Shown piece after piece: positions 26,687 through 39,000 of a stretch of 64,000 nucleotides of DNA. The stretch lies in assembly GCA_030248195.1 (NCBI GenBank), contig JASAND010010634.1, positions 1-64,000 on the forward strand, given 5' to 3'. Positions within the stretch are counted from its first letter, which is position 1. Every line of letters starts with the position of its first letter. The position numbers and the translations under genes are program-made. The notes beneath the pieces are model-generated. The model searched no databases. It was not told the origin of the DNA and saw nothing but the letters and a program-made list of their open reading frames with translations. Source of the stretch: Trissonchulus latispiculum. Taxonomy: Eukaryota; Nematoda; Enoplea; Enoplida; Ironidae.

Positions 26687-27550
26687 TGGGTCCGTCAATC
26701 TTAAACTGGCAGCAGAACTCAGAAGCAAACTCGAAAAAGCAGAACTGGACTCATTCTAACTAGACTTCGCAATTCTTCGCGTTTTCTACTGAGCAGGTGC
26801 TTCTTGAGTTTATCTTTCATAGGTAGCAGTTTGATTGACAGGTGGCTGTTTTTCAGTGACCTAGCATATATAGGCATAGTTGGCCTTTGGAAGGTGAGGG
26901 GGTATCTTATATATTTTGTTGCAAACGCCGAATTATTTAGATGTTCGAATTCGTCCGGTGTCACAGAAGCATACGTCTTCTTGATTTACTCGAAACACAG
27001 AAAATATAACGCTTAAACATAGTTATATATTTATTCACTATTGCAAACATTACATTATTTAAGAGAAAGAAATCAAGAAATCAAAACCTAGGAGTTCCTA
27101 GCTAAGTGCTTCCCTTGTTTCACAGCTAAAGCTTTGCTATTAAGCCTGCTTTTGCTATTAATAAAAATCGCAGTTTGTAAACAATAAGTGTAAGTGTGTG
27201 TGTAAGTGTGTTATAGTTTATTTAGATTGCGCACAAGAAGTAGAACAGCTTTTAAAAACGACATTGTTTCTATTAAGAATGAAACAGGCGCTGCTCTAAT
27301 TTTAACGAGAAAAGCATGCTATATTATAAGCTAGATGTAAGCAGCTGCTATTTCTGTTGAGGACTTGACAAGATTAGCCATAACAGCTGCGCATTCTATT
27401 TAAAAACTAAATTTCGCAAAGCGCAGTGTATTTAGAATGCGTAGTGCTGAAAAGTAACGTATAGCCCTATCTCATTAGAAAACGCAAGCATAAATGCGCT
27501 TTCTAAATAGATGCGTCCATTCTGCTGCCAGTTTAAGATTGACGGACCCA
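26687..27550. mobile_element. MITE with 30-bp perfect terminal inverted repeats and TAA target duplication
   Basis: The left end TGGGTCCGTCAATCTTAAAC (and ten more bases, to 26716) is repeated as a perfect reverse complement at 27521-27550. TAA directly flanks both ends (26684-26686 and 27551-27553). A 3-bp TWA target duplication with G-rich ends is typical of PIF/Harbinger elements. At 864 bp and without a transposase frame it is non-autonomous. A related end occurs at about 18113-18123 beside the P450 exon relic. Confidence 0.75.
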
Positions 27551-27553
27551 TAA

Positions 27554-28420
27554 GCTAATGCAGAGCTAACAAAACGCTTAATCGAATAATCGAAAAACAG
27601 ACTTCAGATGCGTATTCTACGGCTCAGAAAACCCCTGCATATAAATTTTCGGCAACATCGGAGACAAAAAATTTTTCGGCCTCCCTTGGTCCCCCTTAGA
27701 AATCGAAAAATGTTGCGATATTTGGTTCGGCGTTTTCGAAAACATACCAATACCACATTTTAGCTCGTCGGGTCATGTTTTAAGGATTTTGAGCAGTGGG
27801 GTAGGGTAATCGAGACAAGAGCCAAACTTCTTCTAAAATGCGTTAATAAAATTTTAGGACACCAAAAGTTTGATAATATGCATTAAAAAGAGAAAAAGTA
27901 AAGTTATATTGTGATACAAAGATGGTTTTTTAGCTCTAAGTAATGGATGTGTACTACGGGTTCAATGCAGATGTGCGTAGTGACCAAAACGAAATAGTAA
28001 ACCAGTAAATCGACAGTAAACTGGTAGTTAACAGTTTAGTAGTTAGTTTATGTTGGTACTAGGTATGCTGGTATTAAATGGTTCTCGGCTATGAAGAAGG
28101 ATGAAGTATGATATGGCTTCGGCTTACGAAGCAGCCAGGGAGCCGCTCTCAGACCACGCTGGTGCAATTCATGGAAATTCGAGGCCGAATATTATTTAGC
28201 AAGGAATTGATTTACTCGGTGGTTCCATCTTCCCTGGACCCTTTTCTACACATATTTCAATTCTGATTCAAACCTTTCACATGTGTATTTTTGCTAGCGA
28301 GATATGATTTCTTTTCTATGAAACGTTTTGCTTTCCAGTGGCGATACCAAAGGACAACGAAAATTGTAACATGGCTCAGTGTAATCGAACCATGCTACAA
28401 CCGCCTACGTACAATTGAAT
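27554..28420. other. Non-coding interval
   Basis: No gene or repeat structure supported here. Confidence 0.4.
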
Positions 28421-28421
28421 T

Positions 28422-28487
28422 GCACGCTACACCGTGCAGTACAATTGTACTGCACGGCGTAGCGTGCAGTACAATTGTACTGCACGG
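28422..28487. repeat. Tandem perfect palindromes
   Basis: A perfect 26-bp palindrome (28432-28457) and a perfect 24-bp palindrome (28463-28486) share the core GTGCAGTACAATTGTACTGC. The first is the tip of a larger hairpin: 28422-28444 pairs with 28445-28467 with one mismatch over 23 bp. Function unknown; it could be a recombination or replication by-product, a protein-binding site or an element end. Confidence 0.85.
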
Positions 28488-28717
28488 TAAGCCTTCGCTG
28501 CTCTCCTGTCGGAGTATGCAGCGAGGCTGCTGACAGCCACCAGAGCTGACTACAGTGATAAAGAATTTCTCCCCCTTATATGCTTTCTGCCGAAAGAAAT
28601 ATGCAAATTAGGTTGAATAGTATATAAACGACTGAATTTTGAAGCAAAATGTCAGTCTTTAAAGACATGACATATAGAAAACTAAATGTCTTCTGTTTTT
28701 AAGCCATATTACAAGCC

Positions 28718-28877
28718 AGTTGTAGCACTGCTTGCTGTGCTCACAGAAATTTGTGAGCTCACTTGCAGGCGAAGCCCTCGTGAAGGGCACTCGTAGCGCT
28801 CTCGTGCCCTTCACTCGGAGCTTTGTCTGCTAGTGTGCATACAAATCTCTGAGAGCACTTCTGGCAGTGCTACAACT
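28718..28877. mobile_element. Small hairpin element (MITE-like), about 160-170 bp
   Basis: The ends AGTTGTAGCACTGC (28718-28731) and its reverse complement (28864-28877) enclose a nearly continuous imperfect hairpin. Its tip pairs GAAGGGCAC (28782-28790) with GTGCCCTTC (28804-28812). No coding capacity. A clear target duplication was not seen. Confidence 0.6.
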
Positions 28878-28884
28878 TACACTT

Positions 28885-29537
28885 GTTTGTGTTCAATACT
28901 GTGCTAGATTGAATGGGACAACAAAACGAGAACGTAAAGTCAGTTTTCTCGGCATGACGTTTTATTAATGAGCAGCTGTAAGCTCAGAATGTACGCTTAT
29001 GGTTAGCTGAAAACGTTTGGCGAAACAAAGCGAAAACGGATTTCACATTCATTTTGTGAGTACTAGATAACTGCTATATGTAATCTTCCGCTAAAATCTA
29101 CTCAAAATGTATTGATTTTCCTTGATCATCTTGTGGAATAAAACATATTTTGTTACGTTAAGCTACCAGATATTAGCGTTAGGTCGTGTGGTCAAATTTG
29201 CATGTCTTGGGGCTGGACATGGTATTCGACAAAAACTCCTAGTTGTTAGAACACAGAAGACTCTCAACCATTTATTGAACCAATCTCATTTTTAAAATTT
29301 TTTTCAAAATCTTTTAAATCTTTTCTCAAATCAAAAACTGTACAACTTCAAGTGACAACAACTGATACAACTATTGAAAGCGAAAAGCTGTAATCACATG
29401 TTTACAACTCGTAAATGTAAATTAAATGTAAATGCAAACGTAACGTAAATTTACTGTAAACAAGTAAATCGTTTTTGGCATACTCGTATTTAATTCTAAA
29501 CAGCATAACCTAAATCGAAAAAGAAGAATGTTCACAG
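28885..29537. other. Non-coding interval downstream of CYP-A
   Basis: AT-rich, no gene recognised. The 29400-29465 stretch has repeated TAAATGTAAA/TAACGTAAA motifs. Confidence 0.4.
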
Positions 29538-29543
29538 TTTATT
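29538..29543 (-). promoter_or_regulatory. AATAAA polyadenylation signal of CYP-A
   Basis: AATAAA on the minus strand starts 14 bases after the CYP-A stop codon (29557-29559). This would give a very short 3' UTR. Confidence 0.5.
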
Positions 29544-29556
29544 TCGTCAATTAAAT

Positions 29557-30069
29557 TTATCTCCGTTTCAATACCAGTTCGAACGGACGAGGAGTGACGA
29601 ATATCCCCAAAATTGGACTCAAATCAGGCTTTTCTCCATTCGGCATGCCGACCTTGAACGTGTAGAAAAGGGAAGTAAAAACCAGAAATAACTCCCGTTG
29701 GGCTAAGCCTTCACCCAAACAGGCTCTGCGTCCCAACGAAAATGGTATTAAGGCTTCTTTGCGTTCACGGATCACGTCGTCTGAATTTCCTTCAATTCCG
29801 GACATAAACCGGTTAGGATCAAACTTTTCGGGATTTTTAAATATTTTTGGATCCCTCATAACTTCCCAGTGATTGATGATAATCATAGTGTTGGCTGAGA
29901 TTCGGAATCCCTGCAGGCTTGCGGGTTCGTAGTTTCGATGAAATACCCCCAGTGGAATTATGTTGGCCAGTCTTTGACTTTCCATCAGAACCGCATTGAC
30001 GTATGGCAGTTTACCTCTATCATCCCAGCCTGGATTTTCACCAACTTCCATTTCAATTTCTTTGTATAC
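29557..30069 (-). CDS. CYP-A coding exon 6
   Basis: 513 bp including the stop. Holds ESQR (K-helix), HRNYEPASL, FDPNRF and the haem-binding loop FSLGRRACLGEG with the axial Cys, ending FELVLKRR. The acceptor is at 30070-30071. Confidence 0.93.
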   Translation of the reverse strand, partial: VYKEIEMEVGENPGWDDRGKLPYVNAVLMESQRLANIIPLGVFHRNYEPASLQGFRISANTMIIINHWEVMRDPKIFKNPEKFDPNRFMSGIEGNSDDVIRERKEALIPFSLGRRACLGEGLAQRELFLVFTSLFYTFKVGMPNGEKPDLSPILGIFVTPRPFELVLKRR

Positions 30070-33000
30070 CTATGAATAAATTTATAAATATAAACAAATA
30101 AAGACGAAAATTTTGATAGTGATCGTGAGAAACTTTCAGAAACAGGACACTGGCAAAGCAACAGAGCAGTTGAAGATATAGGAGCAAAGCAAATTAAATT
30201 CAAAGATAAAGTTTGACCACTGTTGCTGCCAATTATTGGCTTGGTGCTGGGAGGCTTTTGTCATATTACTTATAATTTAGAGAAATCACGGACCACAGGC
30301 ACTTAAATGTTTTCAATTAAACAAAAATGTCGTTTTGAACTAAAACTGCTAAGTTTGTTCAATTCTTTAAACATATTTTACTAAAAATTCTGAGAAAGTA
30401 GGAATTTTAAATCGTTGTGAAAAATTTACTTATATATATGTTATGGATTTTTTGCTGATTCCTTTTTGCTTCTTCTTTGTATCTTGTTTTGGAGTTTGTT
30501 TTGTTTCTCGAGAGTTTAAGACCTCTCTGTAAAGTCTCCACGTGTTTACTTCTGCTGATAGCTAAAAGATGAAAGCAAAATACCCTTTCCTGCACTTCTG
30601 GATGATCACACATGTACAAAATTGACCACTGCAAAGTTGTAACCGTAGTTTCAAATCCAGCCACGAACATATCTGCCAAGGCAGCCAGCAATTGAGAATC
30701 CGAAAAGCTTGTAGACATTTGCCCAGTGTTCTCCAGCTTTCGTTTTCGCTTTAGAAAAGCTTCCGTATAATCTCGATAGGACTCTATACAGTAAATCTCA
30801 TGTTGCGTTATCATCTACCTCAAAGTCATGAGTAAAATTTTTCAGTTTTGGCCCCTATTGTATGACACAATGGTATAATACTAAAAGTATAGAGCTTTCG
30901 TTGCTGTCTATTTAGCAACGGCCCTCAGTTGACAGCTTTATGAAAAAGCTTGGGACAGTATTTCCAAAAACAACTGAAAAAGGTAGCTACAGCCGTTTGA
31001 TTGTTTTGGCAATTTGACACTTGCTATGTGGACATTTGGAACACGAAAGCTTTTGGAACCATAATTGAAGGAGACACGGATAATAAAAGGGGTTGAACGT
31101 TTTCAATTGTTTTCAATTGACTGACACTAAGAAACTAACTTCAGTTGACTGACGTTAAGAAACTAAGGTCAAGAGAAAACCTATTGCATAAATATTTTTA
31201 TTTAGCTAGAGCCGAAATACCTATTGTGGGATTATAATACCTTTAGCGTGTATTTTTGCTACAGTTGTCAAAAATCCCCTATCTTCAACGCAGGCCTAGC
31301 TATACACTATTTTTTGAAAACCCAATATGCAAATTAGGACGACTATTGGGTATTCAAGCTGCAGAATCGCTTACCGTGTCGCAGTTGTCAACTGTCAGCA
31401 ATCGCAAACATTGCATATGTTTGGTCACCAGTGCTGCTAGGAAGCAGGACATTGTGGGAATTTAGGAAAAAGTAGGATGGAATAGTCAAGACAATGTTTC
31501 AAGATCTGTTTGTTCATAGAAGAAAAGCTTCTCCTTTCATTGGAAGCTAACTTTTTGGGAAAACCCACCCCGTTTGGAGCGGGATATGCAACACCCCAAC
31601 CAGACTGCACTACACAGACCTCTTCCTCTTGATATAAACATTTATCTTAATTACATATCATATCACCAATTCTTGATATCATAATTGCTAGGAGAAACTA
31701 ACTAATTCGACCTCAAGAAATCAAATTAAAGATAGGTCAGCTTGGAACAATTGATGATGATAAGGTTGTTAGCTATGACAGTAGATAAGTAAGGTAACAG
31801 ATTATTTGCTTTGCAGTGAGCGAGCAAAAGTATATAAAGTGTACCATAAGAGCTGTTATCAGGTAGTGTGCTACTTGTAGTTTTTACGTGGTCTGCAGAG
31901 GAATGATGCCCTTTTGAGGCCTACTTGTTAGGTATATGTATTGGATATAAAACAAAATTGAAATAATTGAACATGTGTTTGAGGTTGCTTTTTCATTGCA
32001 ACAATTCCATAAACTTCGGTCGTAAATCACGAACAACCAGGACAATCCCAACTAATAAATTAACAAACTCTCCCCACACATGACATGCAAAACTAATTTG
32101 TGTAAAATCAAGAATTCCACGCTCTAAGTGATTTTCACGTTGGGCATCCCAAGTAGGGGAGAACGAGATCAGGTGACTTTAGAAGAGCTAGATGACTTTT
32201 TGGATTTAAACCCTATCCATTAGTACGCAGGCAGATTTTAATGGATAATAGCTGCTGTCAAGCTGTATACAGAAGTAATATATTTCAATGCTCAAGTTGT
32301 TCTTGAAAAACACTAATGGCACATGCTAATCGGATTGGCGCAAACGGAAGAGGCATGAGAAATCAGACTACATGGTTCTAATCGCTTTCGCTATCAGAAA
32401 TTGCCTGTGGGCACAATATGCCCGAATAAAGACAACTCGTTTGCTTTTTTAATATTCCAAAAGCAGTCATATGTGACATTATATGTAACTGGCTTCCTCC
32501 TGTTTTTTGAAATGCAATTCTCCCAATAAATTATGCTAAATTAATCTTACCAATAATTATTGTTTAAGAAAATTTTGCTGAATAAGCATTCCAACGAAAC
32601 TCTAAGCTTTTCCAAAGTCCAGCTCTTGACTGAGCTTGACTGATAAGTACATAATATGTGCCTACCTGTTTCAAAGTCAATTTCTTCTTCATGTTGCTTT
32701 ATTTGTTTCAGAAGAAACTTATCCATGACGTCCTTGTAGATCATTACCTTCTTCATGCCCAGACCGTCAGGTATAATGTACTGAAGGAAGGGCAAAAACG
32801 TTAATAGGTTTGCTTTCTGTATCACGACGAAGTATTCTAAAACAGTAGCATTCCTAAATTGTTAAATTCTAAAATTTTAACACCTTGTACTTAACACTAA
32901 CTTTATCGCTCATCTTCAATATAAAAGTCGCAAAACCAGCAGGAATGTAATGATAACAGGAATTACCACAAGCGCATACACTAATATCAGATTTTCAGCC

Positions 33001-36000
33001 AGTCAGCTTAATACGATTACTTATAACTTTTCTAAGTTTAAGCAATGATTAGACATCTTTATGCAGTAACAGTAACGAAAACTTGCCAACTGTTGACAAT
33101 TGGCAAGTTTGCAGTTAATGCTTCAATCCGAACACTTTAAGTATATAGGAATAGCGAGATTCCGCAGAGCTTATTAAATTTGATGAGTACAAAGTTTTTT
33201 GGCACGGGAGCTGTCTCAGTTGGAACCTTGCTGACCAATCCTTGACAAAAGTAGGTGACTAGGTTAAAAAACAGAAGGTCTATCCTTATGCATGTGTAAT
33301 GAAGTTGATTTGATCTGAATTGAAATTTGCTTTTCTCTTGACCCTGGTTCAACCTAGTTGGGTAGGGCTCGATTAGCAACTTGATCCTTTACACGGAGGG
33401 TCAGCGCGTCTGCTGAGATCAGCAAACTTAGACACAGGATGCCCAAAAGGTGATTTTTCCAAAATTGGGTATCCTTGTAGCCAACCCGGATGGGGTCCTG
33501 GTTGTGAGTTCGTTTAGAGATGGGGGAAATAATTCGCTGGATATTAATGGAGACAAGCGGGGTCGATGCTTGTCTTTCTTCTGGACTAGGCTTAAGGGTA
33601 TTAGTTCACAACGGTGAGTTCTGATACGTATCTTGATAAGCTAATCAAGATAGACAGCTGGGTAATTCTTCTTGACTCCTTCGCTGGACCGGGGGGTATG
33701 GGATCTCTAGCTCGAGATGTCTCACTTACTTGTACTGGGGGGCAAAATGCTGATCCTGATCCAATGATCCGGTCCGATGTTGATTCCCTAATTCGAACGC
33801 TTGTTGAGGCACAATTCAATTTATTAATGATTATTACAATTCTTGACAGTTACAGTAACTTAATAATTGGATAGTAATAATAACACTAATTATGATAGCA
33901 ATGACCAAAAGTAACACTCCACTGATTACAGATTTGGACGTACAAATTGTAGGTTACAAGGTTGCCAGAGTTGCCAGTTTTAGAGTAAACTTTCTAACTA
34001 GTTTTAGTTGAGGGACAAGACTTTGGATTCTGACTCGTTACCGTTACCTCTTCTTCTTCTTTCTCTATACTATTATTCTCGCCTATTATACTCTACTGCT
34101 AAACTCTGTGCTTTCCCTATATGTTCGTGTTCGTGCTGTCTTTCTCTTTATCAGTCCTCTAGACAAGGACAAGAATAGTAATAATAATAATTAAAGATAA
34201 TATTAATGATGATAGTGATAGTTAACAGATACGCACAAATTCCGGTCCCTGGGTGAGCCCAAGAATGCTGTTCCAATCTCCTGTAGCGGAGCACACAGCG
34301 CACAGTTCCCGGATGCTATTCGGAAAACCTGAGGGGTCGAACACAGGGGTCGGTCTGGTTGGGAGATGCCTGGTGCGGTTATATAAACTTCAACAATAAA
34401 TTAATTTAAATTATTAAATTATCTTCTTTTAAATCTTCCTATCTTCGTTACAAAATACAGAGCAGTTAGGCAAGAATGGTGGGGATAACAACCCCCTCGG
34501 TAAGAATGACGAAAATCAGAGTGAAACTCATCTTTTGGAAGTTGAAAGGATAAAGTTCAATTTGTAAGAATCGAAAAAGAATGTTAAGACAGTTCCTTTA
34601 GGGTTTAGGTCCCGTATTCAATTCCGGTGCTTTTCACAATCCGTCCCTGCCTTAACAGTTCCACCAAAGTTCGATCCGATTATCAATGTACCTTCACTAA
34701 CTGATTCTGATCCGATTCACTGTCCACCACAATTGTCCTTCTCATCTTTTGAATTGAAAGAATAAGGATCAATTTATGGTAATCAAAAAGAATGTTAAGT
34801 TCACTTCTTTAGGTTTTAGGTCCCGTATTCAATTCCGGTGCTTGACTCGCGGATAGTCTCTGCCTTAACCGTTCCACAAAAGGTCCGAATCGATTCTCAA
34901 AGTACCTTAGCAAACTGATTCTGATCCAACCAATTATCCAAATATCTGCGTCATTCCTCTGGACTGATTACCAACAATCTGATCAATTAATATAAGCAAT
35001 GAGACTCTGACTACTGACAGTTCTGAGCTTGATTCCGGCAGGACATATGAGAGTTCCGCACCTGAATCAAATGGGTTAAAACCCATTAGTACAAGTTATA
35101 GGTGCGGGATTCGAACCCAGCAACCATTACTCACTTTCTGGCTTTCTGAGATTAAAACTGAACTTGCGAGATTTGAATTGCTCATAGCAATTAATTTTTT
35201 AGACAAAATTAGCACTAAATTGAAAGATTCGAACAGTACATCAGCGTTCTGGAGGTACTTTAACAAAAATGCTGTTTCTAGGCAATTTCCTGCAATTCCA
35301 TGCAGAAAATTGCAATAACAATGCGATTTCACTCCGTATGTTCTATTTCCGCACTGTTCCAAGTTGGAACACCAGGACAAACGTAGATTCGTACTTTTTA
35401 ACAACTTGGTACTGACTAAATAATTTGTGGTGGTTTTTATACTCGTATAGAACAATTGCGTAAAATTTATAACAACATCAAGATACTTGGGGCCCTTTTC
35501 TGGCCCCGGAGTTCAGGGCAGTAACAACTCCTTGTTATTGAAATATTACATGACTTGAAACCAAAAATAGTAAAAGATTAAGAGGTTGGTTTGATTAGAA
35601 GATGGTTCGTTTTGTCCTATCCATATTCCTACGTAATTAATTGTAATTCTTACTATTTCAGGTATATTACTCCACATTACACAAATTACAGTATTTTGCT
35701 CTTTCACATGCTCATTATTGCCATTTACGGATTCCGTACCGAATGTGAACTTTGTACTTCAATTTTGTGAGTATACAATCATAATTTTGGCCAATTTGAC
35801 TTTGTAAACTGACTTAAACGTGAAATAAATCGAAGTTTTAAACAAAGTTGTTATTACCGACTGAACTTGAGCATGGCCAGACTTATCAGGCTAAAAATGG
35901 CAATATAGGCATTTATTTACTTCAAAACGAAAGTAACAGCGCCTTGCGGTCATTATTACTGCCTAACTATAAATAAGTATGGACTGAATGGACTAAAAAT

Positions 36001-39000
36001 GACAATAACTAAATTTATTTGTTTAAAACTAAAAGAGACAGCACCTTTAATTGCGAATTGTAACTAATACTAGTCTTCCGTGTTACTGCTGCACTGCTTT
36101 CATGTGAAGAGTTCGAAAATCGTAGTTTTTTGTAAGAACCACATTTACTTAACACAAACTGACTGTCCTTGAGATTCCCTTCATGCGATTCGTCCGCACT
36201 CTCAATACAGAGTAACTTACGCGGACGAATCAAGGATATCCCAATATAGACAACCAAAGACCTAATACAGGGTCCCCGTGACCTTAGATCCTGACGTCCA
36301 TACTTCATTTGCATATCTCCTATTCCAAGCCAAAAGCTAAATTGCCCACGTAATTCTGCATCTACCAACTTTCTGACAGGCATACAAGACGTGGTTGTCA
36401 GAAACTATGTTACCTTCTATTATTTTCCAATTTACAAGCTAAATCCTAATGTGATTTTGGTGCTTCACGCATGCCACGCGTACAGACAGTCGTTATACAC
36501 TCAGACGATCACATTCCCAATTATTTCAGTCAATCGTATCATGCAAACTGTAACATTCACGTACTTCTTGAACAAGCTCATACTTAACTACGTATTCTTG
36601 AACAAACTAATTCTTAACTACGTATTCTCCTAGTTAAACAATCTTTTGACAGCATTTACACGAACATGTAGATTAATGATTAATAAACATTCATACTACA
36701 CTTATACAACATTTAGACTAGAATACACTCATGTCACATCCAGGATATATTTGTTTATACAAACCACAAACATACCTTTATCCTGCTTAATATCTGAGTT
36801 CTTGCTCACTCGGCGGTGCTCGCAACCTTCGTCGAACAGAAGGAGTTTCCGCGAGTCATGATGCACATATAGTCACATAAGTTTACATAAAAGTCATTCA
36901 TACACTCACACATACAGTCATACAAGTTCTTAGCTAATTATTACTTAACTATTTTCTAGTTGCAAACATAATTACAACTACAAATAAGACAAAACCCTAT
37001 ACTAGCTATAGCTAATGTTATTCGTTTCGTAACTATTATTTTAAATGTATCTTAACAACATTAATTATTAAATTATGAGAATTTTCTTGTGAAAACTTTT
37101 GGTGCGAGTTTTAACATTTTAAAACTCGGCTTTTAGCGCAGAAGTTTGATAAGTTTGTAGTATTTTGGAAAGTATTTTTTGGGAAACTTTATGAAAGCCA
37201 TGTGAGTAATGATTGCCAAGTAATCATTACTACAAAAACTACTACACATTATTAATGTTAATACATAAAGAAATGGGCAGGGAAGCCGGTCATTCCCTTT
37301 TAAAACTTCTTAACAATTAATTAATTAAAAAATAAAAAAAACAGCTCATAGCTTTTAGAATTCGGATTAAATGTCCTAAATTTTTAAAGACCTGTTACTT
37401 TTAGGAACAGACCTAAAGCTGAAATAAACGACATAATACAGAACACTGAATTTCTGGGTTAATTGCGCCTTGATTAACGATATGGCCGGCAACTCCTAGA
37501 TGCCGGCTGTGGGGAACACACCTTAAAACTAGCTCATATTCTTCTAAGGGTCGTACCTTTGGAGACCCACTAACTCACTCCTAAGTGGTGGGGTCCCCAC
37601 TCATTTCTTCCCAAAAAGCTACAAATTACATTATCATTTTCTGGCCTCTAAGGCCCTAATAAAAACGTGATTTCTAGATCGTGGCTTAACCGAAGAATCA
37701 GATAAAAACGTGAAATGAAATAAAGACTAGGCAAATTTCAAGACCCCCATCGCACAGGAGGAGTTTACATGAGTTACCTTCTGAAGAAAATTATAAAATT
37801 AAAAGATGAAATAATAAATAAGGGACAAAACTCAAGACCTCCATCGGACAGGAGGGGTTTACATGAGCTGCCCCGCAATATAAAATCATAAAATAAGATT
37901 ATAAAATCAAATAAAACTGGCCTTGGGCCCACTCATGCTAGACAACTAAAAATTGGCCAGAAGGCCTCGCATCAAAAAGGGATAAAGTACTGCCCGTAGG
38001 CTCAAAATGGTACATAAAAAAGCTTGGCCCGAAGGCCCGTATAATATAAAAAAAAATTGGCCGAAAGGCCCAACAATACATGTATAAAAATTGGCCCGAA
38101 GGCCCACAATAATAGAAAAATATGGCCAAAAAGGTGGCCTTTGTTTTCCTCCTAATTTTTAATCCTCGTTTCAAATCTCGGCCAGGTATAAAACACGTAT
38201 TTGGCCCTCAGTTGTGTGTGTTCGCTGTGAAACTCAATTTTCTTTTCTAGCCCGAAGGCTAGAAAAGTCCCTAATCTTTTTACCTAACCTGGGAGGGTGT
38301 GCTTATTCTCCGTGCCAAAACTCTGGCACACAGCGGAGACACACCATGGGAGGGGGGAGAAAAGCAACCTCCTGAGGTTGCTGCTCAAGCGAACACTGAC
38401 AATTCTGAAAAATTTTGGGCCGAGCTGACACCTCTCTGACAGCTCGGTGACAGGTCATTAAATCGGGTCGGGGCGGACTTTTCCTTTGTTTTTAAGGCAA
38501 AGCTTGCCACCTTTGCATTTGGGGCGCAGCGGCGGGTTGAGCCAGATGGCCATCGGGGTCGAAATTAATGAGATTTAGAGAATATTACCCCCAACTGACC
38601 CATTTTTGATAAATTTTGGGTGCTGAAACTCAGCGAAACTTTGCGAAATTTTCTTTAACACATAAAGGTAACCAAAGGGAAAACTTCGTGAAGTTTCGTA
38701 ACTTTGTCGAATTATTACGATAGATATACAATTTTTCGTGAGTTTAAATTTATATCACCATAAACTACGTACTTATCTACCTATTACTAGCTAATCATTT
38801 TAATTTTTATATTATTAATGAGGGAGATTAGCCCCCTCTAATCGGCATGACTTGGACTGATACTACTATTTTCCTTCTCTTTCTTTGTTGGCCTTGTCCT
38901 CGGCCAAAAGTTCAAGCGAGGACAACTGCTAGGCCCTGGAAGAAAGAGGCCTAGCAGAATGGAAAGGAAAAGAAAACAACACCTGACTGAGGTGTAGTCT

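Noticed and set aside
28422..28487. CRISPR-like repeat
   Set aside because: Only two palindromic units with a 5-bp gap, in a eukaryotic context.
35096..35118. tRNA gene suggested by GGTTCGAATCC
   Set aside because: The T-stem has a mismatch and no A box, anticodon arm or acceptor stem could be folded around it.
35096..35455. 119-codon frame in CYP-A intron 3
   Set aside because: Ends inside the repeat block shared with element B; no domain recognised.
36015..36383. 122-codon frame in CYP-A intron 3
   Set aside because: No recognisable motif, no supporting start context, within repeat-derived sequence.
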